DNA from: Mycteria americana
Taxonomy: Eukaryota; Chordata; Aves; Ciconiiformes; Ciconiidae
Direction of reading: 5' to 3'
Length of the DNA stretch: 64,000 bases
Assembly (NCBI RefSeq): GCF_035582795.1
Contig: NC_134365.1
Location: 40,032,135 to 40,096,134 of the forward strand
Every line of letters starts with the position of its first letter. Within the stretch, counting starts at the first letter, position 1. Shown here piece after piece: positions 11,701 to 26,700 of the stretch. A program made the position numbers and the translations under genes. The notes under the pieces were generated by a model that saw nothing but the letters and a program-made list of their open reading frames with translations, had not been told where the DNA came from and did not search any database.

Positions 11701-14700
11701 ACTGGGGAAACCAAACAGGTATATATAAACCCTTAGAAAAAGAGACAGAAGGACACTTGGATGCAGACTTTGGATCAAGGAAAGGTAGTGGCAGAGAAAA
11801 AGCTAAATACATATTTTTGTTCATTTAAGTTTGTATAGGTCATGAAAGCTGGCAGGACATCTCCCTTTGGTCTAGTCTATCAGATTTCAGGCAAAATAGT
11901 GGCAAGTTCCAGCTCCAGTGAGTTAAGAACAATCCTGTTCTACCCCAGAAACCACTAGTACAGTGTTCACTGGACCATACTTTCCAGGAGCACTTTCTAT
12001 AGCACTGTGACCCATGCCTTAAGAGCACTGTAGGGTTCCTAAGCCCTGGCTGGGATGGGAACAAATCAAGACTTGCAACTAGATGTGCTCTGGAGATAAT
12101 TTATCTCTACTTTATCTCCAAGAACAAAGCTTCGTAAAGCACTGCAGGCTCCAGTTCAGAGCTACAGCATCTCACTATCTTTTAGAATGAGTCTTGCATC
12201 ACTAAAGTGGAAATACTGCAAAGAATTTTTTTTTTTTTTCTGAAGTGGGGAACATGGAGTGGCATTACTGGATGAACCTGGTGTCACAGATAAACATCTT
12301 CTTGCTTTCAGACTGGTACAGGCTAAGGGGTAAGAGGTAGGTGAAATCAGGCAGGGCAAAAGGAATATTTCTCCACAGCTGTTTGCTGCACTAATATCTT
12401 GTTAAATTTTCACATCGGTGTATTTTAAGTAGCAAATCCTGCTCCGGGTGTTGAGGTAAACAGGAACACAGACACCATCTGGCAGGAGCTCTGCCTGTAG
12501 GAGCTGGGCTGGTACACGATGGGGCAAGGAGGGCTGGGTGTAACTGCTGTTCAGGTTGGGAGCAAACCGTATCTTGCCAGTTAGCCAGCAATTGCTGTTT
12601 ATCTCAGGAGAAACAAACAAACAAACAAAGTAGTGCCAAACATGACTCCGCTAAGTTGCGGATCACAGCATTTTAAGTGTCATACTTGAAGGCAGCCGTA
12701 GTCTCTGAGTTGGTACTTGAGCAATTCTGTCATGCTGTTTGTACAGGGAAAAAGAAGGATCTCTTCCCAGCCTGCCCCCCAGCAGATTTGTTCCCAGGTT
12801 TTCCAACCCTTGCCTGTCAGCTCCTGATGGTCTCCTGCAAGCCACCACCCAGTAATCCACTAGGGGAAGCCGCGTTACACAAATGCATTTACTGTCCCAA
12901 TAACTAAGTGGTTCTTCTTCTGGACGCTACAGCAAATGGGCTTTGACAAGGGGGGAAAAAAGGTATCTAATTTCCTCCATTGCCAGTAGCTTTCAAAACA
13001 GCACCTGAGTACATGAAAGCAGACTGCTCTGCAGGTTTGATAAATTTACTGCGTGAAATTTAAGGGATGCAACAGAACCTGTCTTGTACAGGCAGCTCAG
13101 TTCCAGCTCTGGGTGATAGACATCTTGGGAGGGATATGGAGCGGGGTGGGGGGAGAAAAGAAGGGAGAGAAGTGAGCTAAATCATGGCCCTGGGCATGAG
13201 GGAGAAAGCTAGCAGACTCAGAAGCAACAAGAACAGCCCTACCACAGAGATAGCTAAACTACAGACAAGACTGGACTGCTCTCTGGAGTAACTGGGAAAG
13301 TGCCTCTGCTCCTACCGTACTTCTCTTCAGTGTCTGACAAAAAGACATCCAGACAAAAAGACATCCAGAAAAGAAAGGGTAGAGAAGCAGGAACAGGAAG
13401 GGGAAAAAAAGATAAAGCAACAAAAGAAGGTGGTGTAAAAGGACAATGTTTATAAAGAATGGAAGATGACCAGTTTTTCATAGATGACATTCTTTGCACT
13501 TAAGACTTAAACCCAGACTTACTTACATATACAGTATTTTATAAACTAACCCTAATTTACAGGATTCCTTGTATAGCTATTGCTGTACCTGAGTACTTAG
13601 TACATTAAACAATTCAGCTAATCTCTATCACAGAGGGTTGGTACTTTGATCATTCCCTGGTGGGGGAAGAGTGTATTTATTACCACTCTGTTTTGGCCGA
13701 GTGACAGAGAGGTGGTTTTATTTTGGTCCAGCATACCCTGCATTTCTTGAGAAAGCACATCTGGACGTGTTTGAGGGGAGGAAAAGGGAAAGTTTTTGTT
13801 TCTGGGAAAGTATAGCTCAAGTTTTGATCAAGCCCTTGGAAGGCATCTCCTGCCCAGCCAGGCTTTACCCTGTTACCAGAGAGGTCAGCTGTACCTGTGG
13901 AGAAAAGTTATGGCACATTTATTTTTACTTTAGAGCTTCAAATAAAGGATCTAGTCACAGTGGAGGTAGGTTGCTACCAGTAAAGTAAAGGACAGACACC
14001 TTAACCTGCCTCTAGTCTAATATAGGGGACAGCCTTTATGTGCTCTGGGGCTTTGAGAAGACATGATGAATATTTGGTTTTAATTGCAGTATCAAGGGCA
14101 AGGCCCAGGTGTATTGTTTTGCATGATGCCCACATGCATTGTTTTGCCGTAGCTCAGATGAGGGGTGACATGAAAGCAAAAGCAAGCCCTTTCTCCCACC
14201 TCTAGGGACACAAATACTAAGTTTCTCTGTGCACTTTCAGCTGTCAGTTTCCTTGCATGCCCCAAAGGAAGAAAGTCAGTAAGAAAGGCTTTCAGTCATC
14301 CTCAGGGGAAGAATGAAGAAGCATGCATGTGTCAGGGCATGGATCAACACTGTAGGAAAGGGTGTGACTGCTATTTCTGTAGACATACCCCTTTAAACTT
14401 GCTGACTATCGCTTCTGACATGGCTGGGTCAGCACCCTGCTCAGCAACTGAAGGGCTTACTTGAGAAGCCCCAGCAGCAGCCAGTTAAAAGATTAAGGTT
14501 AGCTCCAATTGCACCTGCACTGTAACACTTGACTGCAGCACCCATGTTTTTAAAACATTTTTGTTACCACATGATAGAGACCTAATACCAGGGGACTATG
14601 GGGTGGATAGACTCTGCCCATTTTTATGATTAAAATTCTTTCCTTAAATGTGGCCTGGTTTTTCAGTTGAACTGTGTTGAAAGAAAGACCCAAACCATCA

Positions 14701-17700
14701 GGTAGGACCTGTTTCAGCACAACACGGTCTTGGCCAGTCTCCTTGCCCCAGCCCTGACTGCTCTACAGACCTAGGCCTGCATAGCATACCAGGCACAACC
14801 CGTCCTAAGGAAGCGAAGTTACAGCAAAGAAACCAATAGTCCATCCTGGTTTACCACTTAAATGCCACACTTACAAGATCCTCTTTTTTAACACTTGTAC
14901 AGCACTAATTATTATGCACAGCTGTGACACACCCCACTGTGTTTGTCCTTCTTTACTACAATGCACCAGTATTAAAGCAACTGTTTGTGCAAATACAGTT
15001 TGGCACATATCCATTTATTTCTATAGCAGTAATCGCTATGGAAATATGAGAACTACCACATGTATAACAGGGAGTTGCAGTTCCTTTGTTTATCACTGAA
15101 GGAAATGGCAACATAAAGCCTGCTTTTGAACTAGTAACTGGCATAAGATGTTACCACCTGGACAAATTCCACAGGCTTCAGGCTTTCAGCATAGGCTTCA
15201 CCTGGCTGAGAAATGGATCACTTTTTCTTTTCGCACTCAGAAGAGTGGGAGTAAAGATAAGGAAAAAGGTAACTGGGGCAAGGCAGCAGCCCTATCTGTG
15301 TTAAGAGATCTCAGTAGCATCCAGCTTCTTTTAAAGTCTGAAGTTAGCAAATAGATTTGGTTGCTTTGAATTTTGAAATCTCTGGTGCTTCTTACCTTCT
15401 TTATATCACATCAGCTGATACTGAAGCCAGGTGCACTCTTTTCTAGAGTGCATATTTGTTTCCCTGCCACACCATTTCATACTATATTGCACAGTACAAA
15501 GGACATATGTGCTGAAAATTCTTACAGCAGATTGTACAGTATGTGGACACAACTCTTTTTGCCCAACCTGGTGATAAAAAAAAAAATGCCTTTTTTTATA
15601 GTGGCATTTTGATAGTGTACTTGCAGCTTCCATTCATTTTTTGGAAATGAGAGTGAGAAATTCTACATGAGTGTAGAATTACTCTACAACTAATGAGTTA
15701 GTTGGTTGTTTGTTTTTAAGCCCCAATTACATTGATCACAAATAAGTGATCTACCCCAGTTCTTGGTCATCCAACGCCTAATAAGTCACCGTATCTCAGG
15801 AAACCCTTCTGTGGATATAGCTATGTCTATGACATCATGGAAAATAGGGTCTAGTTGCTTTAACTTAAATCACAAGATAAGCCAGCAAGATAAACACATC
15901 TTTTCACATAGGCTAGCTCAGGCCTATCAGTACAGGCTCGGCTTCACATAATGAAAGAGGCAAAATACTATTACACTAAGAAAAGAAAGTGATCAGAAGT
16001 GGATGATTTAGGAGAAAAAGGTTGGTATCAGGATTACTATCCTGGGAAAGAGTTTATCTTGTGATGGCTCAGTTACACTATAGCTGCAGAAAGTTAAGGA
16101 AGCCATATACTTAATACATTGAAGGGGACAAGCAGAAATGCACAGGTAGTTTACACTTTGTTCAGACATGCTTTTCCTTAAAGAGTTTTTATGCTGTGAT
16201 ATACATGGTTTAGGAACAGCCTTCAAATTAGGTCCTATAGTTCAGTTGTGTAGATTGGACTCAAGTCACTGGTATAGCTGGTCAAAAGGTGATAGTTCTG
16301 CTCCATTTATGACTTAGGAGTGTTTGGGGGTTTGGTTGTGGTCGATGTTAAGTGGAATGAGCTCTTCCCCAGAGAGGAACGTGTGCGTGCACACACTGAG
16401 GAAGAGAAGATCTTTCAAGTAAGAGTACAAGCCTGGGACAAGAGAGGCTGCTGCCTAATTCAGAATGAGAGCTGCCCCAGAACAGCAGGAAACCTCTCCC
16501 TCATCTTCCTCAGTGCAGACCTTATTAACATTTCACAGGCTTGTGCATTTTGTGTGGTCTGTTAGTGCCATTTTGATTAAATCTCACATAGCTGCAAGTG
16601 ACTCAACTACCTCTAATTAACAGTTTTAATATGGCTTGGGTTAAACAAAAAGTACTGCTAAAAATGGCGTCCAACTTCATACAGGCACAGAAAGAATGGG
16701 AGAAGTCTTTTGTTCCATCTCTGGGGATCTGGGGCAAAAGTTCACTCTATTTGGCAACGGTGATCACAAAATAAAATCATTTAAACCTTGGCTGGTCATG
16801 TCTTACAGCATTAAGAAAAATTAGCCTACTTAAAAAAATAAATCCAATTCTGAAAAAAAAAAACAACCCAAAAAAACTTTCTTCCTAGTATTGTGTACTC
16901 ACATTATTTTATTAGAACTTCCCTGTTGGGCAGCTCTCCAAATAGCCTAGGTTTTCTTCCAGCAGCACGTGTGAACAGCCTGCACACATGCAATTCAGGC
17001 TCCCCCCCAACTTTCAGGTTTTAGGAGCAGCCGGCCAGCTGAGTCAAAGAAGAAAAATGTCATTTGTGTGATTGTGACAGGTTAGAAGGGCAGCATCACC
17101 AAACAACACTTGAGAACAGAACTTTTCTCACTTTGTACCATTTATGGAAAGCATCACTGAAGCACAAAAGACTTAACTAGATCAATGAAGCCATAATCCT
17201 GCAATTTTAAGTTGTGAAAGACTGTGGAATACAAGTTGAAGCTTGTCATACAGTTAGTGCAAAACTTATCTGCTTAATATATTATAGGAGTAGTTGCAAC
17301 TTTCCCCGGTGACTAGTTCAGCAGAATCTTAGATTATGGGAAAAAAAAAAATTCAAGTTCTCCAATGCTTCTCTATATGAGGAATTAATTTCCTGCCATC
17401 TGAAATACATTTATGGTCAGATAGGAAAAACAAACACCAACTGTGCGTTATGTCCATCCACAAAAAAATATAAGGCAAAGATCATCATGAGGGCCTGAAA
17501 AGGAGGAATAGTTCTATATCCAGAATCTTCCCTAGGTGCATGCTTGGTCTAATGAACAAGCTAGAATGTAGCATGGCACTTAGTGCTGTATGGTACCTAG
17601 GCAGCTCAAGGATCAACCCTGCTCAAACTCAGACACAGTGCCAGATACTTAAAAAAAAAAAAAAAAGTCTTGCCTCATTTCCTCACAAAGTCAATATAAA

Positions 17701-20700
17701 AATGTAGATCCTAGGCAGTGATCCAGGTTGCCTGATCTCCAGCAATTCCCAGCCCTGTGGATATGCAAACAGCGTGTGTCTCCATGGTCAAAGTTCCTTG
17801 CGCATATCCAGCTGGGCAGTCATAGCAGCAGGAGTGCTTCATTGAGAGGTTTCAATAGGGGGAGTGGCCTTCTGCAGTCCAGCAATATTGGATTTGAGAG
17901 CCAGGCCATTCTGGATGAGGTCATACCCTGCCCTCGATCTCTTTCCCACCAAAGCTGGGTCACCTATAGCCATAGGTTTGCAATTCCCTTCAGCAGTCTG
18001 CAGGGATTGTCACATGGAGGCTCAGTTCCTAGGCACCCTGGACTACCCTGCTGACATGCACCAGGTTTTAGGAGTTGCAAACCCTATCTTGGGCATCCAG
18101 TAACACATGTACCCATTTGTACCATTTGAAACCATGAATCAGCTTCCTCCCACACAGAGTTAAATTCCAAAGCAGTCAGACTCCCAGCAGCACTTTGAGC
18201 ATAGTCACTGTCAAACAAGGTGAAACTAGTCTAACTTGGGGAAAATTCTTGGCACATAATGTCACAAGTGCCTGTAGGCGTGCGAGTGCTCACACACAGT
18301 ATTGGTAATAGCAATAGCTTGTGATGTGTTACGCTTTGCACAGGATACACTTCCTACTACATCTATTTTTCTTGGTTTTGGGAATTCACAGTCTAGCACA
18401 TATCTATATATATAAAAAAATATATAAATTTCGTAATTTCTCTGTTGAATTATTTACCCTTCACATTACAGACTGCATAGAAATATATTGTGTAGTTTAA
18501 ACTTATCCTGAACATGACTAATAAAAGCAGGTAAAGCTAAAGAATAATGGAAATAGAAAGCAAGAAAAGATTATAGAGAAGAGTGAAGCTTTGAGTCTTT
18601 CTGTTCCAGATTCATGTACTACACCAGGAAGGCACTCAATCACCATTATCCCCTTTATCATTAATAAGCAGGCATTCTTTCCACAGCAAGTTAAGCCTGA
18701 AATTGCTTTTTGTTTTGTACTCACTGTGTTATCTCAGGTGAATCTAGGTATTCCTAGCTTAAGGTTCCCAAGAGAAATTTTCTTTCTAAAATAAGTCATT
18801 TGGTGCTTCACAGGAATTATTATTCAATCTTAGGATGCATTTGAAGCGTTCTATCAGTCATGCTTCATGCCTAGACAATAACAACATACAAGCAAACTAC
18901 TGCATCTGACTCATTGCTAGGAAAGTTAAAGCCTCTGTGTTTATTCACGTGGAGAAGACAAAGCTCTCTACTTAAGAGAGGTCTCAGGTGTAGGACTGTA
19001 GGATTTTTCACCATGATGCAAGGTCTCCTAAAGCCCCTCCATCAAAACAAGGGAACTTCACTCTTGAAATTCCTCAAGAAATACACACATATTAGGTCTT
19101 CTTTGACATATGATATACCTTAATAATAAGTAGCACACACCTGAGAGAAGTTCACTCTAAACCTGTGGTAAGTGTATTTGGTACAAATGACATTGCAAAA
19201 GTTGAAACGTACCTCATCCCCATGCATATTAGCAACATACTTGAACTCTGGAATGCCAATCTTATGATGGGTTGGAAACCTTCCCAGAACAAGAACCCAC
19301 AGGTCTCTACCTTTAAGAGGGGAAGGGGAAAAGACATTTTTTTAAACAAGTGTAAAATCATACAAACCTTAGAGAAAAAAAAGAAAAAAAAAAAAGAAGA
19401 GTTAGTCATTAAGGCCACCGTACAAATTCTCATATTTCATTGCTGCCCAGTCAGTCCTATATATAGCATATTAAACTAGACTGGTTTTTTTATTGTATGA
19501 GTACTTGCTAAATTAGTTATAGGAATAAATAAGTTTTGCCTTCTGACCAGAAGCGTGTAGTGGACACTGCAATTTCAAAAGCATTTAACCAGTGCTAGAA
19601 AAGTTTGGGGTTTTTTTTTGTAATAAACATTTTTCAAATCAAGTTTAGCAAGCAAGATCTTGTCAAGCAAATTCACCATGTAACTAACGAATATTTAAAA
19701 TAAGACACTCTTCCCCAAAAAATATTAAATCATGATAATGGTTGTCTGAAATACATACAGATGTTTCCATTATCACAAAGAAAGAGCATAATTTTTTTGC
19801 ATTAATGACAACACAAAAAAGATAAACACATTCATGAGTTACTGCTCAGAAAACAGAAGATACCAGGCAGAGCTGTATCAGAGACATTCAAAAAAATCAG
19901 CAGGGAAAGAATTAATAGCTACAGAAAGAGTATTAGTTAGGACCACTAGAGCTGCACAGGAAGCTGAACTTTAAGTAACAAAATAAACAAACAAACATTT
20001 CGGAAGTCCTCATTTAAAAGGGGGCAGGGAGCATTTTTTATTATTATTTTTAGTGATGTTGTGGCATTTCAGATCTCATCTGCAAAACTATGCTTCCCAC
20101 TAGTCTGCTCAATGAGGTGGAAAGCTCCAGTTTCAGTTTAATTGTTCCAGGTGGCAGCAATTAAACTGGACCGGTTCCTTGATAATAGCAGTCACAGCCT
20201 ATAGGTTGCTAATGTCCAGACCTTGCATGCTGCCTGGCCCCAGCTCTCATGCAGGGCTTGTTGGGACCCATGAGCTGTCTCAGCAGAGTCCAGCCGTCAT
20301 AACAACTTACAGGAAAGAATAATGTAGATGCTGCTATATGCATTATATAGCAGCACTATAAAAAGCATTATTTCCTAAATCTTTGTGGATCATCAAATCC
20401 ACAGTAAATAAACTCTGGAGCATAACAGTTTCCCAGAGGTGGAAGCCGTGACCCTTACGGTATAGCTGCGGTGGGCCAGTCACATAGCTAGAAAGGAAAA
20501 CAAAAATGCAGTGGCGACTGCAGTACCTTCAGGAATGGGAGAAAAATGTTGAAGAGGACAGAAGGAACACTACAAGATGCACTGAAACTGCACTGAGACC
20601 TGATGGCGTCCCAGCTCTCTCTTCTAGATGGAAGTGGATACAGCTAAACTGTAAACCACATGGTTTCCTACAGAGGAGACATACACCTTCTATAAGGTTA

Positions 20701-23700
20701 TAAATTAATTCAGCCCTGGGACTGCCCATTATCAGTGTGAGTACCAAGCACACAGACAGGGCTTCAAAATATCTTAGAGCCAACAGGTTCAGTGAATTAC
20801 ATGTAACAAGCCCTCTCAGAGTAAGTGAAATAAGTGCTGATTAAAAGCATGAGTTTCCTCAAATCCTTGATGATTTTGTATATAAGCACAAAGCAGTGAC
20901 CTAGAAGGTGAGATAGCTTAGTGCAGGATCAGGACATTAAACCAACCAATATACTTACTACATTTGTATTACCTTTCTGTATATAATTATTATCTAATAC
21001 ATAAAATAGCCAACCAACCACAGCAGCCAAACAATACTGTAGTCACTAGAATGTGAAGCATCTTATCTCACCAATAACCAGACATTAAGATTAGCCCCTG
21101 GTTTTATTTGAATGGAAGCAGATCACAAGGGCCATTTCAAATCCAACTACTAGCAATGATGACATCCACATCCATTGCATACAGACTTTTTGGAGCATCT
21201 CGTGAACTGATGTAGAACAGTGCCATCTTCTTTAGCTGCTTCCCCATAGCAGCACTAGCACCAATTCAGTACTATATATACTAAAGCAACAAGAGTCCAA
21301 GTACCGCTAAAATGCTATAGTTGTTTCTGTCATTTAAGACTTTCTACAAATAATATTGTATTCTGATTTCAAATAGAAAAAAAAAAAAAAAAAAAAAAGA
21401 TATTTCCAGTGCCTTGCCATCAGCAGTGCTCTTTCCTGCTGCTGTCACTGTGAAATTGCACTCATGAGAAACACAGGGAAGAGCTAAGTATAGACTAGCA
21501 TTAAGTACTGATTTAAATTGGTCTTTCCAGCACTAGTGCTTAGACTGTTTATAGTTTGTGTGATGGCCATCTAAATGATAAACACTCCCATGAGCCAAGA
21601 CATCAATTATTTCCTGGCATTTCCAGCTTGTGAGAAGTATTAAACCTAGCATTAACAATTAAAATAAATTCCTGGGTCTGCTCAGCCTGCAGTACTGGAT
21701 AGTGTACCTATGAGGGATGATGCAAGATTTCTCTCCATACAGCAGTAATTTACTGCATGTAAAAAGACTCAGCATAAAGTTTCCTTTAATCAGTAAAGCC
21801 TACATAACTCTGTTTTTGTACCTCAAGTGAATAGCTCAGCTACCTCCCATGCTTTGAATCAACTGAATGTGTATCAAAAAGCCATTTCTCACTGCCAAGC
21901 CAGAACTGACTTCAACTAATTAGTGAACTATATTTCAAGTAATCAAGACAAACGTGTTTGTAACTGTGTGTCTCAGGACAAGTAACAAGACTTGTATTGG
22001 AACAGAGCCAGACCACACAGCTACTAGTAGAATGAGCATTTTAAAAATTTTCTAGCATTGCCACAGTTCATAGTTCACAGTTCACAGTTCAGAGAGAAGA
22101 GGAAGAAAGATTGACTCTCATTAGAATGCAAGGTCCAAGAACAATTTAGTCATAGAAACAATTACAGAATCATAGAACAGCCCAGGTTGGAAGGGACCTC
22201 AAGAGATCATCTGGTCCAACCTTCCTTGGGAAAAGGGAGCCTAGATAAGATTATCAAGCACTCTATCCAACTGCATCTTGAAAACCTCCAGTGATGGGGA
22301 CTCTATCACATCCCTGGGGAAACTGTTCCAGTGAATGATTGTTCTCACAGTAAAAAAATATTCCTTCTTATATTGAGATGAAACCTCTCTTGATGCAACT
22401 TGTATCCATTGCTCTTTGTCTTTTGCCACATGGCTCCTTGTGAAGGGAGAGCCTCCGTCCTCTTTGTAGCCACTCTTTAAGTACTAGAATCCTGTGATGA
22501 GGTTCCCCCCTGAGCATTCTCTTCTCCAGGGAGAAGAGCCTGAACTCCTTCAGTCTTTCCTCACAGGGCAGGTTCTCCAGCCCTTTGATCATCTTTGTGA
22601 CCCCCTTTGGACCCTCTCCAGTCTGTCCACATCTTTCTTGAATTCTGGTGACCAGAACTGGACACAGCACTCCAGGTGCAGCCTGACAAGCACTGGGTGG
22701 GATGATCATATCTTTATCTCAGCTAGTAATGCCCCTGTGGATGCAGTCCAGGATCTGATTTGCCTTCATTGCTGCAGCAGCACACTGCTGACTCATGTTC
22801 AACTTGTCCACCAGGACCCCCAGGTCCCTTTTCAGCAAGGCTGCTCCCCAGCCACACAGATCCTAGCCTGTACTGGGCTCTTTGGTTATTCTGTCCCAGG
22901 CGCAGGACTCTGTTAAACTTCATACTGCTCTTGCTAGCCCACTCTTCCAGCCTATCCAGGTATCTCTAAGATGGCTCACCCTTCTGACTTGTCCACCTCA
23001 CCACCCAGTTTGGTGTCATCAGCAAACATGGTGACAGTACTTTCAATCCCATCATCCAGATCATTTATGAAGATGTTGAACAGTGTAGGGTCCAGTATTG
23101 ATCCCTGGGGGACCCCCACTTGTGACAGGCTGCCAGCCTGAGTAAAAACCATTGATGACCACCCTCTGAGTGTGGCCTGTCAGCCAATTTCCTACCTATC
23201 TCACAGGCCACCTACCCAATCTGTATCTTGCCAGTTTGTCCAGGAGAAGGCTGTGGGAAACAGTGTCAAAACCAGTTTACTCCAGCTCCGGATCTGGCTG
23301 AATACCTATTTGAACAGTACAGCACTGAACATAGCTCATACAAAACTTGCTCTGACAGTGGCTAGAAAATTGAGTTTTTAGATGTCTAAATCCAAGCCTC
23401 AGATATTAATCTGCTTGGATCCATCTATGTTACCTATAAAACACATAAAGTTATGTTATGAAAAAAGACAACATGATATTTTACCAAATCAAAGTAATGA
23501 CCTCAAAAAAATATACTTTTGAGATTTGGTATAAGCCACAACAATTTACTTCTTTGTATTTCATATCCTCTTCCTTAAAACTTACTAATTTTTACTCTTA
23601 CTTATCCTATGTTTGGCAACAAACTCTACAGCCCAATTAGCATATTATCAGGGTGGTTTGCATATTACCCAGAAAGATGTGGCCCTAAGCTGTAGGGAAG

Positions 23701-26700
23701 GCCACCTTAGTAGTAAGAAAAGAAGATAGAGAAGTTAAATAGAAAGTGCAAACAACTTAAAAGCTTTATCATTATTCAGGTTGTTATTGACTACTGATAT
23801 TTCAGCAGTCCTGAGAACTTGCCCTATCAGGTCTTCATTCTATTGTGCTCCACACAAACTTTTAAAATCTATGTTTCTAACCCCCAAAGCATACAATCAA
23901 AACACTGAAAAATAAGAAGGGGGACCAGACAGACAAGGTTTTATTCAATGAGAACATGAGAGGGTGGTGGCTATGCCTTAGGCATAGCTTTTATCAATCC
24001 TGCTCAATTCCAGTATAAGCAGAAGAGCTTCAGCCTAGATTCTATGATGAGAACACCAAGTAACAGTAGTGAAATAAACATACCAGCTGATTTTTATAAC
24101 AGCTTCCACTGCAAGAGCAACCACTACATAATTATGGTTTAACAGAAGAAAGAAACGATGCAAATAACTAGCATCTGCATTACTTATACAAAATATTGTG
24201 GGGAGACGGGATGGCATGCGAGTCACTCCTTGATAAATTCTTCTGTAGATATATCACAATTCCCACATAATCTCTCATACACTCTTTAATCCACTTTAAC
24301 TATGCATACTAATACTGGAAACATTTCCCTAACTGCATTTGGCAACATATTCTGCTATGTCTTGGGATACTGCATCCTTACTGGCTACCTGTAATACTAG
24401 GGTAAATCTAGGTTAATTGTTACCATGCAAGATACTAAGGCATGTTTATAGTTTTCTTTTCATTGCAGAACTATGTCAGGGTATCATCCCAGCTGCATCT
24501 GACACCTATTTTCTGAGACTAAGTCAAACTATGCTTATTACAACATAAAGTTCCTTATCTTGCAGGAAGAGAAAGATCAAAAAAATCAATCCTGACTTTA
24601 TCACTTCTAACTTTTACATCACATTCATGGTAAATCTGTTTCCATGCTAACACAAACCATTCTTTGGCTTTTAATTTTTCTGATCTGTACTTGTAATCCC
24701 TGTAAAGCTCAGTACTGTCAGTGTGTAACACAGGAGTACAATTGCCGCCTATGTGCATGCACATAGGCAAGAAGATGGAAATCCAAAGACACTAGATGCT
24801 TATGTAACTTAGTATTATACTTCCAAGCTTATGAAGACAGAGTGTTAGTTTCTCCATGATAACAGTAGGGCAATACTGTCTTCCAGCAAAATACTACCAC
24901 AGCTAATGAAAGACTTCAGAAGCAATTCCCTTTTGCTAAGCAAACACCAGCAGCATCCTTGCCCTGTGGTACTCTGATTTGCCATCAGCAATTCAAGCTG
25001 GAAAATCTAATGCTACTTTGGAACTCATCTTCCACAAGGGCACTGCCCAACAGCACACACTGCTTGATTCAGATTCTGACAGAATTTGAGTTACCAACAC
25101 ATTATTTATATAACCAGAAGTGTTTAATCAGAATGACTGATGTAGTAGCATTGCAGATGTAGCCTTACAAACATGAACAAATATGTGAGTTTAATCTAGC
25201 CAGTCTGTTTAGTAAAGCACACTCCACATTATGGTAAGTAATATAAATGTATCCTTTGGGGATATAAATTTTGTAAATTACCAGCCAAAAAAGGCAGCTG
25301 TCTGCTCAGAAAACAGACACTCTAAATGTCTAGTTTATACTTGGAATAACCTACATAACTGAAGCTGGGATCAGACAGACATCTATATGAACAACCATAG
25401 TACATCAGATTCTTTTGTGAGTTTATCCTCACTTTCAGTATACCATGTTCTCATGGTCCACTGAGACAGAAAGGATTATCTGAAGAGTCAGCCTGGATTA
25501 GCATTACCAATGAACAAAGTTGGTATCCCAAGAAGAGCTAGGACACTTTAAATATAAGAAAGTCTTCAAGGTATTTTGAAGGATTAAAAAGATATAGATC
25601 AATCACATATGTTAACCACGCATACTTGGCAATATTCAGCATGGTGCATGGGTAAGCAGAACAAACCCAAAAGACCCCAAGGTAACATTAGACTGCAGGC
25701 CTACTACCATGGCCACCCCCGTCCCCTCCTGCCACCCCAAACTGATAGCACTTCTTATCTGGGGAGGGGGGCAAAGGTTTTACTACTTGTTTTGCTTCCC
25801 CAAATATCCTGCTTAATGGAGAGACCATAAAAGAGATCATACTTAGCAAGAACTACTCTAACCACACTATTCTTAATAAGCTAGTGGAAGAAGTAAAAAT
25901 CATTGATAAGGAAGCAAATTCTTGTTTGAGGATAACAGCAAGAGAGTCCAATTGGTACAGTACCTGTGCAGGATTTTTTAATTTTATTTCAAAGGTGTTA
26001 GGAGTATCCTGCGCTCTGCATTTCTACTTGTCAACTTTGAGTGCTAATACAGACAGTCCCATCTCAGCTGATTTGTGGTATTTCTTGAGATACAAAGGAC
26101 CAGAATGTTTCGGCAACAGATGCACTTCCACTGACACAGTTACTATGCTGGTGCCACTGCTTAATTTAGCAGTTCTGGTCTCTTCCCATGTACCCCTTCA
26201 CAGAATTGTATAGGTTGGAAAAGACCTTTAAGATCATCAAGTCCAACCATTAACCTAACATTACCAAGTCCACCAGTACACCATGTCCCTAAGCACCTCA
26301 TCCAAATGTCTTTTAAATACCTCCAGGGATGGTGAGTCAACCACTTCCCTGGCTGGCCAGCCTGTTCCAATGCTGGACAACCCTTCCAGTGAAGAAATTT
26401 TTCCTAATATCCAGTCTAAACCTACCCTGGCGCAACTTGAGGCCATTTCCTCCCATCCTATCACTTGTTACCTGGGAGAAGAGACCGACACCCACTTCAC
26501 TACAACCTCCTTTCAGGCAGTTGTAGAGAGTGATAAGGTCTCTCCTCAGCCTCCTTTTCTCCAGGCTAAACAACCCCAGTTCCCTCAGCTGCTCCTCATA
26601 AGACTTGTGCTCTAGAGCCTTCACCAGCTTCGTTGTCCTTCTCTGGACACGCTCCAGCACCTCAATGTCTTCCTTGTAGTGAGGGGCCCAAAACTGAACA

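Noticed and set aside
19152..19479. ORFs of 93 and 104 residues on opposite strands
   Set aside because: Out-of-frame shadows of CPM exon 3 extended through an A-rich tract.
22494..22916. 140-residue plus-strand ORF
   Set aside because: Antisense of the minus-strand CR1 at 22.2-23.3 kb.
26283..26615. 110-residue plus-strand ORF
   Set aside because: Antisense of the CR1 ORF2 remnant.
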